The position numbers and the translations under genes are program-made. Below are positions 34,740 through 42,544 of a stretch of DNA of 64,000 bases, one piece after another. The notes beneath the pieces were generated by a model. The model ran no database searches and was not told the DNA's origin. It worked only from the letters and a program-made list of their open reading frames with translations. The DNA lies in NCBI RefSeq assembly GCF_900099995.1, contig NZ_FNCZ01000007.1, forward strand, positions 62,001-126,000, in the 5' to 3' direction. Origin of the DNA: Winogradskyella thalassocola. GTDB taxonomy: Bacteria; Bacteroidota; Bacteroidia; Flavobacteriales; Flavobacteriaceae. The stretch's first letter is position 1; every line of letters begins with the position of its first letter.

Positions 34740-35537
34740 TTATTTATAAGTCACCAAAACATCAGCTACCTTTTGTAAATCTGATTCTACTATTTCAGTT
34801 TTTGGTGCTAATGGAAATAATTGTTGACCAGGTCTGCTGATAAATGCAGCTCGCCAACCAGCCCAAACGGCTCCGGCAACATCCCAACCATGCGCTGCAA
34901 TAAGCATACATTCTTCAGGTTTTACACCCATTTTACGCGCTGCCCAAGCATAAGTATCTGAAGATGGTTTAAATTTTCCAATATCTTCTACACTTAGTCG
35001 TTCATCAAAATAATCGGTTAATCCAGCACTTTCAAATTGTTTTTTTACACCTTCATTAGATGAGTTGGTAAACGATACCAATTTATAACCGTCTTTTTTT
35101 AGTTGAGCCAATGCGGCTTTTACATCAGGATGCGCAGGTAAGCCTCTCAAAGAATTTACAATGACGGTTCTGGCTTCTTTTTCAGAAATTGTAATACCAT
35201 TATTTGCTGCAACCATTTGTAAGGCTGCAGCGCCAATATTACCAAAGTGTTCGTATTGACCACTTGCGGTTGTTACTAATGAATACTGTAACATCGTCGT
35301 AAACCAAAGTGATAATAAATCCTCTCTACCATTAAGCGCTTCACCAACTTGCTTTTTCATTTGGGTGAGATCTAAAAGCGTTTCGTTAACATCAAAAAAT
35401 AATACTTTAGGTCGTGTTGTGTTTGTCATAATGTTTTTATTTTCTTGTGTGTTTCCTAAAACTATGTTTGGCATCAATAGTCCGGTTGTGCCCATAACAC
35501 CTAAGTTTTTAATAAAATTTCTCCTGTTGTTTTTCAT
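34740..35537 (-). CDS. Haloacid-dehalogenase type II-like HAD hydrolase with Tat-like leader
   Basis: 265 residues from the ATG complementary to 35535-35537 (MKNNRRNFIKNLGVMG), a twin-Arg type signal with a hydrophobic stretch to about residue 25. The HAD motifs are FFDVNETLLD (motif I with nucleophile Asp), SFTNSS (motif II), KPSSDTY (motif III) and AAHGWDVAGA (motif IV). A type II haloacid dehalogenase usually lacks a signal, so export here is noteworthy. It is last in a redox-type cluster under TetR-like control. The start 75 nt further upstream would overlap the DsbA gene. Confidence 0.8.
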   Translation of the reverse strand: MKNNRRNFIKNLGVMGTTGLLMPNIVLGNTQENKNIMTNTTRPKVLFFDVNETLLDLTQMKKQVGEALNGREDLLSLWFTTMLQYSLVTTASGQYEHFGNIGAAALQMVAANNGITISEKEARTVIVNSLRGLPAHPDVKAALAQLKKDGYKLVSFTNSSNEGVKKQFESAGLTDYFDERLSVEDIGKFKPSSDTYAWAARKMGVKPEECMLIAAHGWDVAGAVWAGWRAAFISRPGQQLFPLAPKTEIVESDLQKVADVLVTYK

Positions 35538-35589
35538 TATTATGCTTTCGGTTTTTATATAAATAATTTGAATATACCCAACTGCTGCG

Positions 35590-36246
35590 TTAGATGGATT
35601 TCTGTTCAGCAATTAATTCAAATAACACTTGTTTAAAGGTATCTACAGGTTGCGCACCGGTAACAGCACTTTTTCTGTTAAACACAATTGTTGGCACAGA
35701 GTTGACTCCTAATTCTTTCCAATAATTCTGTTTGGTTCTTATTTCCAAACGAGCGTCTTCGCTATCCAATTTTGCTAAGGCGTCCTCTGCGTTTAAACCA
35801 ACACTTAAAAGTGTCTCTTTTAAGACATCTTTTTTAGACACATCTTTTCTGTCGCTAAAAAACGCTTTAGTGAATGCCATTTTTAATTCGGTTTGTTTTC
35901 CGAAGTCTTTAGCATATTCTAATAAAATATGAGCATCAAAGGTGTTAACCATACGCATCTCATCAAAATAATCGAATTTAAAACCTAATTCTTCACCAGC
36001 ATCTGCCATATGTTGTTGAGATGCTCTTTGTTGATCTAAAGTCGAACCGTATTTTTCAGTAATGTGTTCTATTACATTCTGACCTTCGGCCGGCATATTC
36101 GGATTCAACTCAAACGGTTGCCATTCTATGTCTATTTGGTCTTCTATTCCTAATTCTGAAATCGCTTTTTCGAGACGTTTGTAACCAATGGTACACCAAG
36201 GACACACCACATCTGAAACGATATCTATTTTTAATTTCTCTTTCAT
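35590..36246 (-). CDS. FrnE/DsbA-family thioredoxin-fold oxidoreductase
   Basis: 218 residues with the thioredoxin-fold active site VVCPWCTIGYKRLE (Cys15, Cys18; CPWC) and a helical insertion. The C-terminal cis-Pro region VNSVPTIVFNRKSAV fits the FrnE group of DsbA-like proteins, which isomerise or reduce thiols in the cytosol. It starts 1 bp before the neighbouring EthD gene ends on the same strand, so they are co-transcribed. Confidence 0.88.
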   Translation of the reverse strand: MKEKLKIDIVSDVVCPWCTIGYKRLEKAISELGIEDQIDIEWQPFELNPNMPAEGQNVIEHITEKYGSTLDQQRASQQHMADAGEELGFKFDYFDEMRMVNTFDAHILLEYAKDFGKQTELKMAFTKAFFSDRKDVSKKDVLKETLLSVGLNAEDALAKLDSEDARLEIRTKQNYWKELGVNSVPTIVFNRKSAVTGAQPVDTFKQVLFELIAEQKSI

Positions 36247-36247
36247 A

Positions 36248-36562
36248 TTAAAATTGTATTAAGTCACTAATTTGAAGTTCTGCCTGTACATTACTATAAT
36301 TTTTCACATCAGCAGCAAAGGTCGCTGCATGAGGGCCAAAAGCCTCTTGAAAAGACGCTACATCATCAAATACTAAATGTGCAATAGCAACATAAGGAGC
36401 TAGTTCTCCTGGAACTCTACTTGCGATACCCAAATCTAACTCTAATCCTTTTAAGGCGTTACCAACACGTTCTGCAATCATTGGTAAATGCTTATTTTGG
36501 TAGTAGTCCGTATCAAATTGTACGTCTTTACGGTTAGGGTACATTACAGAAACTTTTATCAT
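36248..36562 (-). CDS. EthD-family small protein
   Basis: 104 residues of the EthD/ABM ferredoxin-like fold: KVSVMYPNRKDVQFDTDYY, HLPMIAERVGNA and ending NVQAELQISDLIQF. Members often accompany oxidoreductases and dehalogenases; exact activity is unknown. It is translated just ahead of the FrnE gene (1-bp gap). Confidence 0.85.
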   Translation of the reverse strand: MIKVSVMYPNRKDVQFDTDYYQNKHLPMIAERVGNALKGLELDLGIASRVPGELAPYVAIAHLVFDDVASFQEAFGPHAATFAADVKNYSNVQAELQISDLIQF

Positions 36563-36587
36563 AATTGTAATTTTTAAAGATTATAAA

Positions 36588-36607
36588 CCTTCCGAATTAA
36601 CGGAAGG
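36588..36607 (-). terminator. Hairpin between AhpD-like and EthD genes
   Basis: CCTTCCG, AATTAA, CGGAAGG: a perfect 7-bp stem in the 85-bp gap within the cluster. There is a moderate T-rich tail on the minus strand. It may attenuate or process the transcript, giving more AhpD-like mRNA than downstream genes. Confidence 0.5.
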
Positions 36608-36647
36608 CTTATTGCTATTAATCAACCTGTGGCTTAGTTTATAGGGA

Positions 36648-37211
36648 TTATTTAGCCACATTCTCTTTAGACCATGTAAATGCTTTAAATCCGGCATCTA
36701 CTGGTGTATTTGCAATATGATTTACATAGTTACTTATTGTTTTTTGAGATAATCCTAAGATGATCTCTAAGACTTGTGCTTCACCATAACCAGCAGCATA
36801 AAATGCATCTAAATCGTCTTGGGTAACATAACCACGATTTCTAACAATAGTTAATGTTAAGGTACGTAAAGCTTCTAATTTTGAACTTTCAAGTGGTGTT
36901 TCGTTACGTAAGGCTTCTGTGATAGCATCATCTACTTTCATCATTTTTGCGATACCTGTATGTGCAGGAACACAATAATGACAAGCGTGTTCTACGTTGA
37001 TGGTTTGCCACACCACTGTTAATTCTTCTTCGTTAAATGAAGAGTCAACAAATAATTGGTGTAAAGCTTGATAAGCCTCTAATATTTTTGGTGCTCCAGC
37101 TAAAACGCCATGTAAACCAGGAATCATTCCGTAAGCTTTTTGAGAGTTCTCTAATAATGCTTTACTTTCTTCTGGTGCACTTTCGATATTGTGAATTTTT
37201 AAAGTTGTCAT
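36648..37211 (-). CDS. Carboxymuconolactone decarboxylase / AhpD-like protein
   Basis: 187 residues. The AhpD-type redox motif is EHACHYCVPAHTG (CxxC with the following His), and the family ending ISNYVNHIANTPVD is present. Such proteins act in alkylhydroperoxide reduction or related thiol redox. It is the first gene of a cluster (AhpD-like, EthD, FrnE, HAD) and is preceded by a palindrome that likely binds the adjacent TetR. Confidence 0.88.
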   Translation of the reverse strand: MTTLKIHNIESAPEESKALLENSQKAYGMIPGLHGVLAGAPKILEAYQALHQLFVDSSFNEEELTVVWQTINVEHACHYCVPAHTGIAKMMKVDDAITEALRNETPLESSKLEALRTLTLTIVRNRGYVTQDDLDAFYAAGYGEAQVLEIILGLSQKTISNYVNHIANTPVDAGFKAFTWSKENVAK

Positions 37212-37249
37212 AATTTTTCTTTTTTATTAGTTGTAAATGTTAAATTTAT

Positions 37250-37265
37250 CTAAACGTTCGTTTAG
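37250..37265. promoter_or_regulatory. TetR operator upstream of the AhpD-like operon
   Basis: CTAAACG, TT, CGTTTAG is a perfect 16-bp palindrome between the TetR gene stop and the AhpD-like start. A 13-of-16 match lies over the TetR gene's own -7 box at 37872-37887. Confidence 0.65.
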
Positions 37266-37285
37266 TTATTTGTCAAAAAAAAGGA

Positions 37286-37849
37286 TTATAAATTTTTGAA
37301 TGTCATTTCAATATAATCTTCAATTTCTTGTGCTGTGTTCACTCTTGCTGCAGCTGCTAAGCCGTGTTTTGCTAAGAGTAAGTAATTTGCTTGTTTTATA
37401 ACGGTGTCTTCATCTTTTGAAGCATCCATCTGTAGTTTTTCTATAATAAGAGCTTTTAAATTCCCCATAAAAGATGTCATTTCGTCTTTTATAAGTTGGT
37501 CTTCGTTCTCAGAAAATTCGTTGTACGTATTAGTCACCAAACAACCTTTTTGATTGCCAACTTTAAAATTAGAACTTATAGAGTCGTAAAAAAACTGTTT
37601 AATGTCTTCAACTCCATTCGTGCCATTTTTAAATTTTAATAACGTCGCACTCACTTTCGTTTTATAGTGTTTTAAACTTTCAAGAAACAAACCGTGTTTG
37701 TTACCAAAACTAGAATATATCGAAAACTTATTAATGCCCATTTCTTTTTCGAGCATTTGCATTGATGTCGCTTCATAACCATTTTTCCAAAAAAGGTTCA
37801 TGGCTTTTTCTACGACGTCGTCTTCGTTATATTGTTTTTTTCTTGCCAT
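37286..37849 (-). CDS. TetR/AcrR family regulator of the redox cluster
   Basis: 187 residues. Helix-turn-helix SMQMLEKEMGINKFSIYSSF with F-G-N-K following is the usual TetR recognition pattern. The helical C-terminal half has a Cys at GNQKGCLVTNTYNEFSE, a common effector or redox pattern in this group. It diverges from nothing; it lies upstream of the AhpD-like operon on the same strand. Two matched palindromes (37250-37265 and 37872-37887) suggest it controls itself and the operon. Confidence 0.9.
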   Translation of the reverse strand: MARKKQYNEDDVVEKAMNLFWKNGYEATSMQMLEKEMGINKFSIYSSFGNKHGLFLESLKHYKTKVSATLLKFKNGTNGVEDIKQFFYDSISSNFKVGNQKGCLVTNTYNEFSENEDQLIKDEMTSFMGNLKALIIEKLQMDASKDEDTVIKQANYLLLAKHGLAAAARVNTAQEIEDYIEMTFKNL

Positions 37850-37866
37850 TATTTCTAACTACGGTA

Positions 37867-37887
37867 CAAAACTAAACAATCGGTTAG
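37867..37887 (-). promoter_or_regulatory. TetR gene promoter with overlapping operator
   Basis: The minus strand -7 box TAGTTTTG (37867-37874) overlaps CTAAACAATCGGTTAG at 37872-37887. This 16-mer matches the 37250-37265 palindrome at 13 positions. The ATG lies 17 nt downstream. Confidence 0.6.
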
Positions 37888-37989
37888 ATATAAAATAGTA
37901 TTTAACGTTTATTTATAGTTTTGAAGCGATTTTTCCGGTTTTGAGAGTCATCTATTTTCCTAAAAACGTTAGGTTTAGTCAAGAAAGTG

Positions 37990-38295
37990 CTAATCTTCGT
38001 TTTCAATTTTTTCAATCATCTCTCTAAAAAGATTCAATAGAAAAGTCAGTTTGCTAGCGTCACCAGCTGCCCTAAATCGTTGGTTTTGAATTTTAACTCC
38101 ATACCAATCTTGTTTTCCGTTTTCGTTAAGAATCCATTTGATCTCAAGATTTGCAATAGATGTTTTTGAAATATCAATTTCAACATCCCAACCTAACGGA
38201 CTGTCTATAGTGGTAATTTGAACGGCATCGCCTTTTTCCCATTCGCCATCAGCATTCTCTTTAAGCCAATTTTGTATCCAGTCTAAAATTTCCAT
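37990..38295 (-). CDS. Imm53-family immunity protein, orphan
   Basis: 101 residues from MEILDWIQNWLKENADGEWE. An in-frame upstream start at 38346 is rejected because its first 17 codons fall in a dispersed repeat. The protein follows the immunity protein 53 pattern: short Trp-rich start, DGEWE, a TIDSPLGWDVEIDI segment, and a final AAGDASKLTFLLNLF. Such proteins neutralise polymorphic toxins of neighbouring cells. No toxin or secretion gene lies next to it, so it appears to be a stand-alone immunity gene. Confidence 0.7.
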   Translation of the reverse strand: MEILDWIQNWLKENADGEWEKGDAVQITTIDSPLGWDVEIDISKTSIANLEIKWILNENGKQDWYGVKIQNQRFRAAGDASKLTFLLNLFREMIEKIENED

Positions 38296-38316
38296 TTGTG
38301 TTATCGTATTATATGA

Positions 38317-38420
38317 TGTCATTCTGAGTGCAGCGAAGAATCTCAATGAGAAGAATCTCAGTTATCTAAAGTATTTAGAATACATATAGATTCTTCGGTC
38401 ATGCTTCCCTCAGAATGACA
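38317..38420. repeat. Dispersed inverted repeat element, copy A
   Basis: A left arm from 38317 (TGTCATTCTGAG...GAAGAATCTC) and a right arm 38388-38420 (AGATTCTTCGGTC...TCAGAATGACA) are roughly inverted and joined by about 45 bp. The arms recur at 44557 and 45502-45628. It lies between the Imm53 and PLP-enzyme genes and can form a long hairpin. Confidence 0.75.
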
Positions 38421-38440
38421 ACTGGTAAATTATTAAAATT

Positions 38441-40285
38441 TTAAATCTTAGAAACAAATTCCAAAAACACCGCTTTGTGCTTTTCCAAATCTAAATCTGG
38501 AGATAAGGACACACGTGCAATATAATCTTTGTCACCTTCTTTTGTGGTACCTTGTGTTGAGGTTGCAGGAATCGTCCAATAACAGCCTTTTAACTGTCCG
38601 TAACTCACGCAATATTTGCTTTCGTTAGGGATTTCGGTTATCATTAAATTGATTAATCTATGATTTAAAGCACGTTTGTAGGTTTCTTTTTCTTCAGGAG
38701 TATTTCCTTTTGTAGGAAGGTCTAATGAAAACACTGAAGGAGTAAATCCTTGTGCTGCCAATTCTTCCGACACAAAATTGATTTTCGCTTCTGGTAAAGT
38801 GTCATGAATAAAATTCACAAACTCACGTGTATTTTTATAGGCATCTGCAATACGCTGATTCATGGATGGTAATTGCTTAGCCAAAATCTCATATTGAAGC
38901 GCAGTCGCCTCATTATCGCAAAGCGTCAAATGCAATGCAATTTTATCCATTAAAGCATCTGCTTTTGCATTTCCTACAATATAACCCGCTGTACATTTCC
39001 CACCACTTGGAAATTTAGAACCACTCGCATAAGAAATCGTACGCACTGTAGATAATATTTCACCTTCACCTAAAAAGTGCACATTAGGACAAAAGGTTTG
39101 ATCTAATATAAATACAGGATCTATCGCGATGTCTCCAGAAGCCGTTTTACGTTCTTTGCTTAAGGCTTCTTTTAATTTTTGTAAATCCGGAACTTCAACA
39201 CGCGGGTTGGTTGGGATTTCAGTAATGATATAAGGAATGGCATCGTCGTGGGCAATTTTATCTAAAACGGTATGGATACTTTGCACCATATCATTATCAC
39301 CATCTACAGGTAAATCAACCACTTCCACATTATCTAAACAGGCCGCAACACGTCTGGCTTGGTCATTGGTGCCTCCATAACAATTTGGTGGTACTACAAA
39401 TTTAATCGCTTTGCCTTTATGGTGTTCTAAGGAATAGTCCACCAAGCCCATCATAATGGCATATTGCACCGACAATCCGCTAGAGCCAACTAAAGGCTGA
39501 GACGTTGTCCCATTAATCTCCTTTATAGAGTTTAAAACACTTGCTTTATTTGCTTCAAAGTCACTGTCTTCATTGGTAATCGGAGTGTGTTCGGTTAACG
39601 CTTTTAAAGCCACTAAACAATTCGCAGGAGTAATAGCAATCGTTTCGCGACGTCTCACATGCTGAATGTCTGAAATATAACCATGGTTTTGCTCGCCATT
39701 AACTATTAATACACTTCCTAAATGGGCATGATTATTAATATAAAAGTCAATATTTGGGTTGAGCTCAGTTGTAGAGAATTCATGTTGTTCTGAAATGAAA
39801 ACCGTACTGCCTTTAAACTCTAGAATAGCGTCTGCACTATCCACTTTTATGACATCAAAATTATAACCATAAACTTGCTTGATGATATCAGCATCAAAAA
39901 ATTCTGGAAGTTCGCCTGTATATACAATTTGGGTCTTTTTGTTTTCTAATAAGTTAGTTCTCAAAATAGACAACACAGGAACCGTTTGTGACGAAAAACT
40001 AATCACTTGCTCTGGTTGTAGTCCATGTAAGTTGGCAATGGCCCATTCTAAAATACAAGATAAAGGATGTCCTAACCGAATATAATCGTAAGCGGTTGGT
40101 AATTCGCTTAATGCCGATGGCTCAGTGCTATTGGCATTAAATAACAACTCAAACTCATCTAAAAACTGTGTTTTAGCTAATTTCTCGTTGTAAATATCTA
40201 AACGATGTGTAGTTAGACCTAACCAGTCAGTTGGCATGTTGCTTAGAACGTCTTTTATGTAATTTAGGGTGTTATTGTCTTGCAT
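38441..40285 (-). CDS. Double-length Cys/Met-metabolism PLP-dependent enzyme
   Basis: 614 residues from MQDNNTLNYIKDVLSNMP. The C-terminal 400 residues have the cystathionine-synthase-like fold: VGSSGLSVQYAIMMGL, TEIPTNPRVEVPDL, DQTF and the PLP lysine in ASGSKFPSGGKCTAG. The N-terminal 200 residues look like a partial second copy: RLGHPLSCILEWAIANLHGL, FSSQTV and a GYNFDVIKVDSAD segment. So it may be a tandem fusion with one active site. It may act on sulfur amino acids, but the substrate is not identifiable. A -7 box lies 20 nt before the start. Confidence 0.8.
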   Translation of the reverse strand: MQDNNTLNYIKDVLSNMPTDWLGLTTHRLDIYNEKLAKTQFLDEFELLFNANSTEPSALSELPTAYDYIRLGHPLSCILEWAIANLHGLQPEQVISFSSQTVPVLSILRTNLLENKKTQIVYTGELPEFFDADIIKQVYGYNFDVIKVDSADAILEFKGSTVFISEQHEFSTTELNPNIDFYINNHAHLGSVLIVNGEQNHGYISDIQHVRRRETIAITPANCLVALKALTEHTPITNEDSDFEANKASVLNSIKEINGTTSQPLVGSSGLSVQYAIMMGLVDYSLEHHKGKAIKFVVPPNCYGGTNDQARRVAACLDNVEVVDLPVDGDNDMVQSIHTVLDKIAHDDAIPYIITEIPTNPRVEVPDLQKLKEALSKERKTASGDIAIDPVFILDQTFCPNVHFLGEGEILSTVRTISYASGSKFPSGGKCTAGYIVGNAKADALMDKIALHLTLCDNEATALQYEILAKQLPSMNQRIADAYKNTREFVNFIHDTLPEAKINFVSEELAAQGFTPSVFSLDLPTKGNTPEEKETYKRALNHRLINLMITEIPNESKYCVSYGQLKGCYWTIPATSTQGTTKEGDKDYIARVSLSPDLDLEKHKAVFLEFVSKI

Positions 40286-40305
40286 AATTCTCAATTTTCA
40301 ATATG

Positions 40306-40313
40306 CAAAAATA
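40306..40313 (-). promoter_or_regulatory. -7 promoter box of the PLP enzyme gene
   Basis: The minus strand reads TATTTTTG (TAnnTTTG), 20 nt before the ATG. It separates this gene from the reverse transcriptase upstream on the same strand. Confidence 0.45.
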
Positions 40314-40405
40314 TGGATTAATTAAATGGATGAAGAAGGTTTAACATGACGTTTTGATATGAGGTTTAGAACAGAATTATTAATTATAGGTTGTATTGTG
40401 TGCCG

Positions 40406-41962
40406 TTATTTTCTTTTTTTCTTCGCAATAACAAAAGAAGCTATAGATTTATCTAAAATGTTTCCTCTTGATGATACTAATCCTGCCCAATGTCTTATTT
40501 CATCACTTGACAAAATTATAGCAGAGTGTAGTATTGCTCTTTTATCCCATGGACCTAAAACATCTAACCCATCTTTATGATCTTTAATCCATGTTGTATC
40601 ATTTAATCTCTTTGCAATAAGAGCTTTTTCTCTAACCCTTAAAATTTTTGAATAGTCTAATTGTAATTCAATAAAATTGAAAACCGGATTTTGTAGTAAA
40701 GTATAAATCCAAATATTAACAAAAGGTAATTGTACTAGCTGATCATCCAACATTGCTTGGAAACTCTCTTTATACGTTTTGACTGATTTTTCATTTAGCA
40801 CTCTTTCTAAGTACACAACTATTTCTCTGATTATTGGTAGTAAAGTTCTAAAATTTGAAAACACTAATGGCAATATGCTACGAACTTTATATTTTCCTGC
40901 TTTTCTTAATAAATGCCGCATTATACCTAAATCAATTTGTTCAAATTGGAGAGCTCTTTCAAAAATTTCTCTATAAGTTTCAGAACGTACAGAAAACTGT
41001 GCACTAGATTCTAAATCTTCAAATTCAGGTATTTCAGGTATGTAAAAACCATATGGGTCATAATATCTAGATTCTGTTGTATCCGCTAGATTTTGATGAA
41101 TAGCCTCTTGTTCAATACTTTCTTCATCTTCGAAATAATTTTCTATAAAATTTTTATTATTATCAATGAAAGTTTTTTCGGTTGAAAGAACAAGTCTATG
41201 GTTAGAATATAAATATTTAGTCAATTCATGAAGGAAAAAACTAGCTTCTTCAAAAGTGTCAAAATACACATGCATATCATCAACATATCGAGTGAATGAC
41301 GTTGTATTAGATATAATTTTCTTATCAATATCAGCCATAATAGCTTCTGAAACTAATATGCTAGCAGCAGGACCTACAGGAACTCCTCTTGAAATATTTG
41401 AATTAAGAGCAGATAGAAAATTTTCTAAAATTTTAGGTGATTCGACTCCGGCTTCTTCCAATACATTTGTCACTCTGTGAAGATAAATTTGATTATAAAA
41501 ATCAGTAATGTCGCATACAAGTACAAAGCCATTTTTGTTTTCCCTTGCTAGTTCTAATGATTTTGATTTAAATCTTGCATAACCATCTAAGTCAGTCCCA
41601 AAAAATGAGCCATGAATATCAGGCTCAATTCTATATGAACAAGCTATACTTTTTTCATTAGGAATACGGTAATTCTCGATTTTCTCAGAAAATTCATAAA
41701 GAATAGCAGTGTAGAGTAAAGTATCAATTGGGTCAAGTTGATGAACAACACGATATGTGAAATTCTTTTTTGGTGCTAAACATATAAATGGAGTTTGAGG
41801 GGCATATTCATCCAAATCAATGTTCAATAACTCTTCCTTAACTTTTATCCAATTGTGTTCAATAGCTTCAAATTCAAATAGTTTCGGATAGAAATCAGAG
41901 TCGTAAAACTTCCTCACATGTTTTAATGCCCATTCAATGGATGTTTCTTTTAGATTTCTCAT
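40406..41962 (-). CDS. Stand-alone reverse transcriptase, defence-type (UG/Abi-like)
   Basis: 518 residues. The RT palm and fingers span about 60-250: start of RT1 at KKNFTYRVVHQLDP, motif A CDITDFYNQIYLHR (Asp151), motif B GVPVGPAAS (193-201), motif C RYVDD (226-229) and motif D LVLSTEKTF. After about residue 300 come mostly helices, as in the alpha-helical repeats of Abi and UG-group enzymes. There is no maturase, HNH or retron partner domain. No intron ends, template repeat or inverted repeats of an msr-msd type were found nearby. It sits alone between housekeeping genes. A role in phage defence is inferred from these groups. Confidence 0.82.
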   Translation of the reverse strand: MRNLKETSIEWALKHVRKFYDSDFYPKLFEFEAIEHNWIKVKEELLNIDLDEYAPQTPFICLAPKKNFTYRVVHQLDPIDTLLYTAILYEFSEKIENYRIPNEKSIACSYRIEPDIHGSFFGTDLDGYARFKSKSLELARENKNGFVLVCDITDFYNQIYLHRVTNVLEEAGVESPKILENFLSALNSNISRGVPVGPAASILVSEAIMADIDKKIISNTTSFTRYVDDMHVYFDTFEEASFFLHELTKYLYSNHRLVLSTEKTFIDNNKNFIENYFEDEESIEQEAIHQNLADTTESRYYDPYGFYIPEIPEFEDLESSAQFSVRSETYREIFERALQFEQIDLGIMRHLLRKAGKYKVRSILPLVFSNFRTLLPIIREIVVYLERVLNEKSVKTYKESFQAMLDDQLVQLPFVNIWIYTLLQNPVFNFIELQLDYSKILRVREKALIAKRLNDTTWIKDHKDGLDVLGPWDKRAILHSAIILSSDEIRHWAGLVSSRGNILDKSIASFVIAKKKRK

Positions 41963-42100
41963 TTATATTAATTAAAAATAATTTAATTATCTAAATATAA
42001 GTGATTTATATCTATGGTAAAACGAAGTGCGCTTAAATTTTTCAGAATGTCAAATCTTACAACAACTAATGTAAAATTTTAATAAACAGAGATTCAAAAC
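41963..42100 (-). other. Reverse transcriptase upstream gap
   Basis: A 138-bp AT-rich gap between the RT start and the membrane protein pair. A near -7 (TAAGATTTG, one base long) lies about 75 nt before the RT ATG. A weak AATTAAA...TTTAATT hairpin is close to the start. No strong RNA fold of the kind that templates known defence RTs was recognised by eye. Confidence 0.35.
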
Positions 42101-42544
42101 CTATTCCCCAGAATCAAAAACCCTCTGCCACACCACAACAACCTTACGCTTAATTTTAGTAGAGTTTGAGACTACAAAGGCAAAACCCATAGTGGTAAGT
42201 AGAGCAATAAAAGCAAGTGCTCCAAGTGCACCGCCATAACCATCAAAGACATGGTTTTTCGTAATGTAAATAGCAGTGAATATTGCTCCTGCTATGGCAA
42301 GCAAAGTATAACGTTTCAAGGTTTTAGAAGATACCATGCCTATAAACGAGGTGCCAACAAATACAATAGGTAGATGTTCTGTTAAATAGCCATTGAGTAG
42401 GTTAGGGAAGGCATAAAAAAACAAACCTACAATGAGCGAGAGTAAAGCAGAAGCTTTTACAGCGCCAAGGCGTAAGTGTTCGCTAACAAAGTAGGTGAGT
42501 GTGGCGCCTAAAATTCCGGTGATGATGAGGATAAATGTATTCAT
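42101..42544 (-). CDS. Small membrane protein, partner B of a related pair
   Basis: 147 residues with about five hydrophobic helices. It contains GTSFIGMVSS and GGALGALAFIALLTT, and the gene upstream has CGAFVGMSSV and GGKLGTMAFAGVITA at equivalent places, so the two are related. Translation is coupled: the start overlaps the upstream stop by 4 bp. No known domain is recognised. It may be one half of a two-subunit membrane complex. Confidence 0.65.
   Translation of the reverse strand: MNTFILIITGILGATLTYFVSEHLRLGAVKASALLSLIVGLFFYAFPNLLNGYLTEHLPIVFVGTSFIGMVSSKTLKRYTLLAIAGAIFTAIYITKNHVFDGYGGALGALAFIALLTTMGFAFVVSNSTKIKRKVVVVWQRVFDSGE

Noticed and set aside
38296..38346. Longer N-terminus for Imm53
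   Set aside because: The extra 17 codons fall in a dispersed repeat and do not fit the family start.
40406..41962. Group II intron or retron reverse transcriptase
   Set aside because: No maturase or HNH domain, no intron-like ends and no paired msr-msd style repeats next to the gene were found; the C-terminal half is purely helical.
10970..41962. Diversity-generating retroelement from the Avd-like four-helix protein and the reverse transcriptase
   Set aside because: The two genes are about 29 kb apart and no template or variable repeat pair was seen near either.
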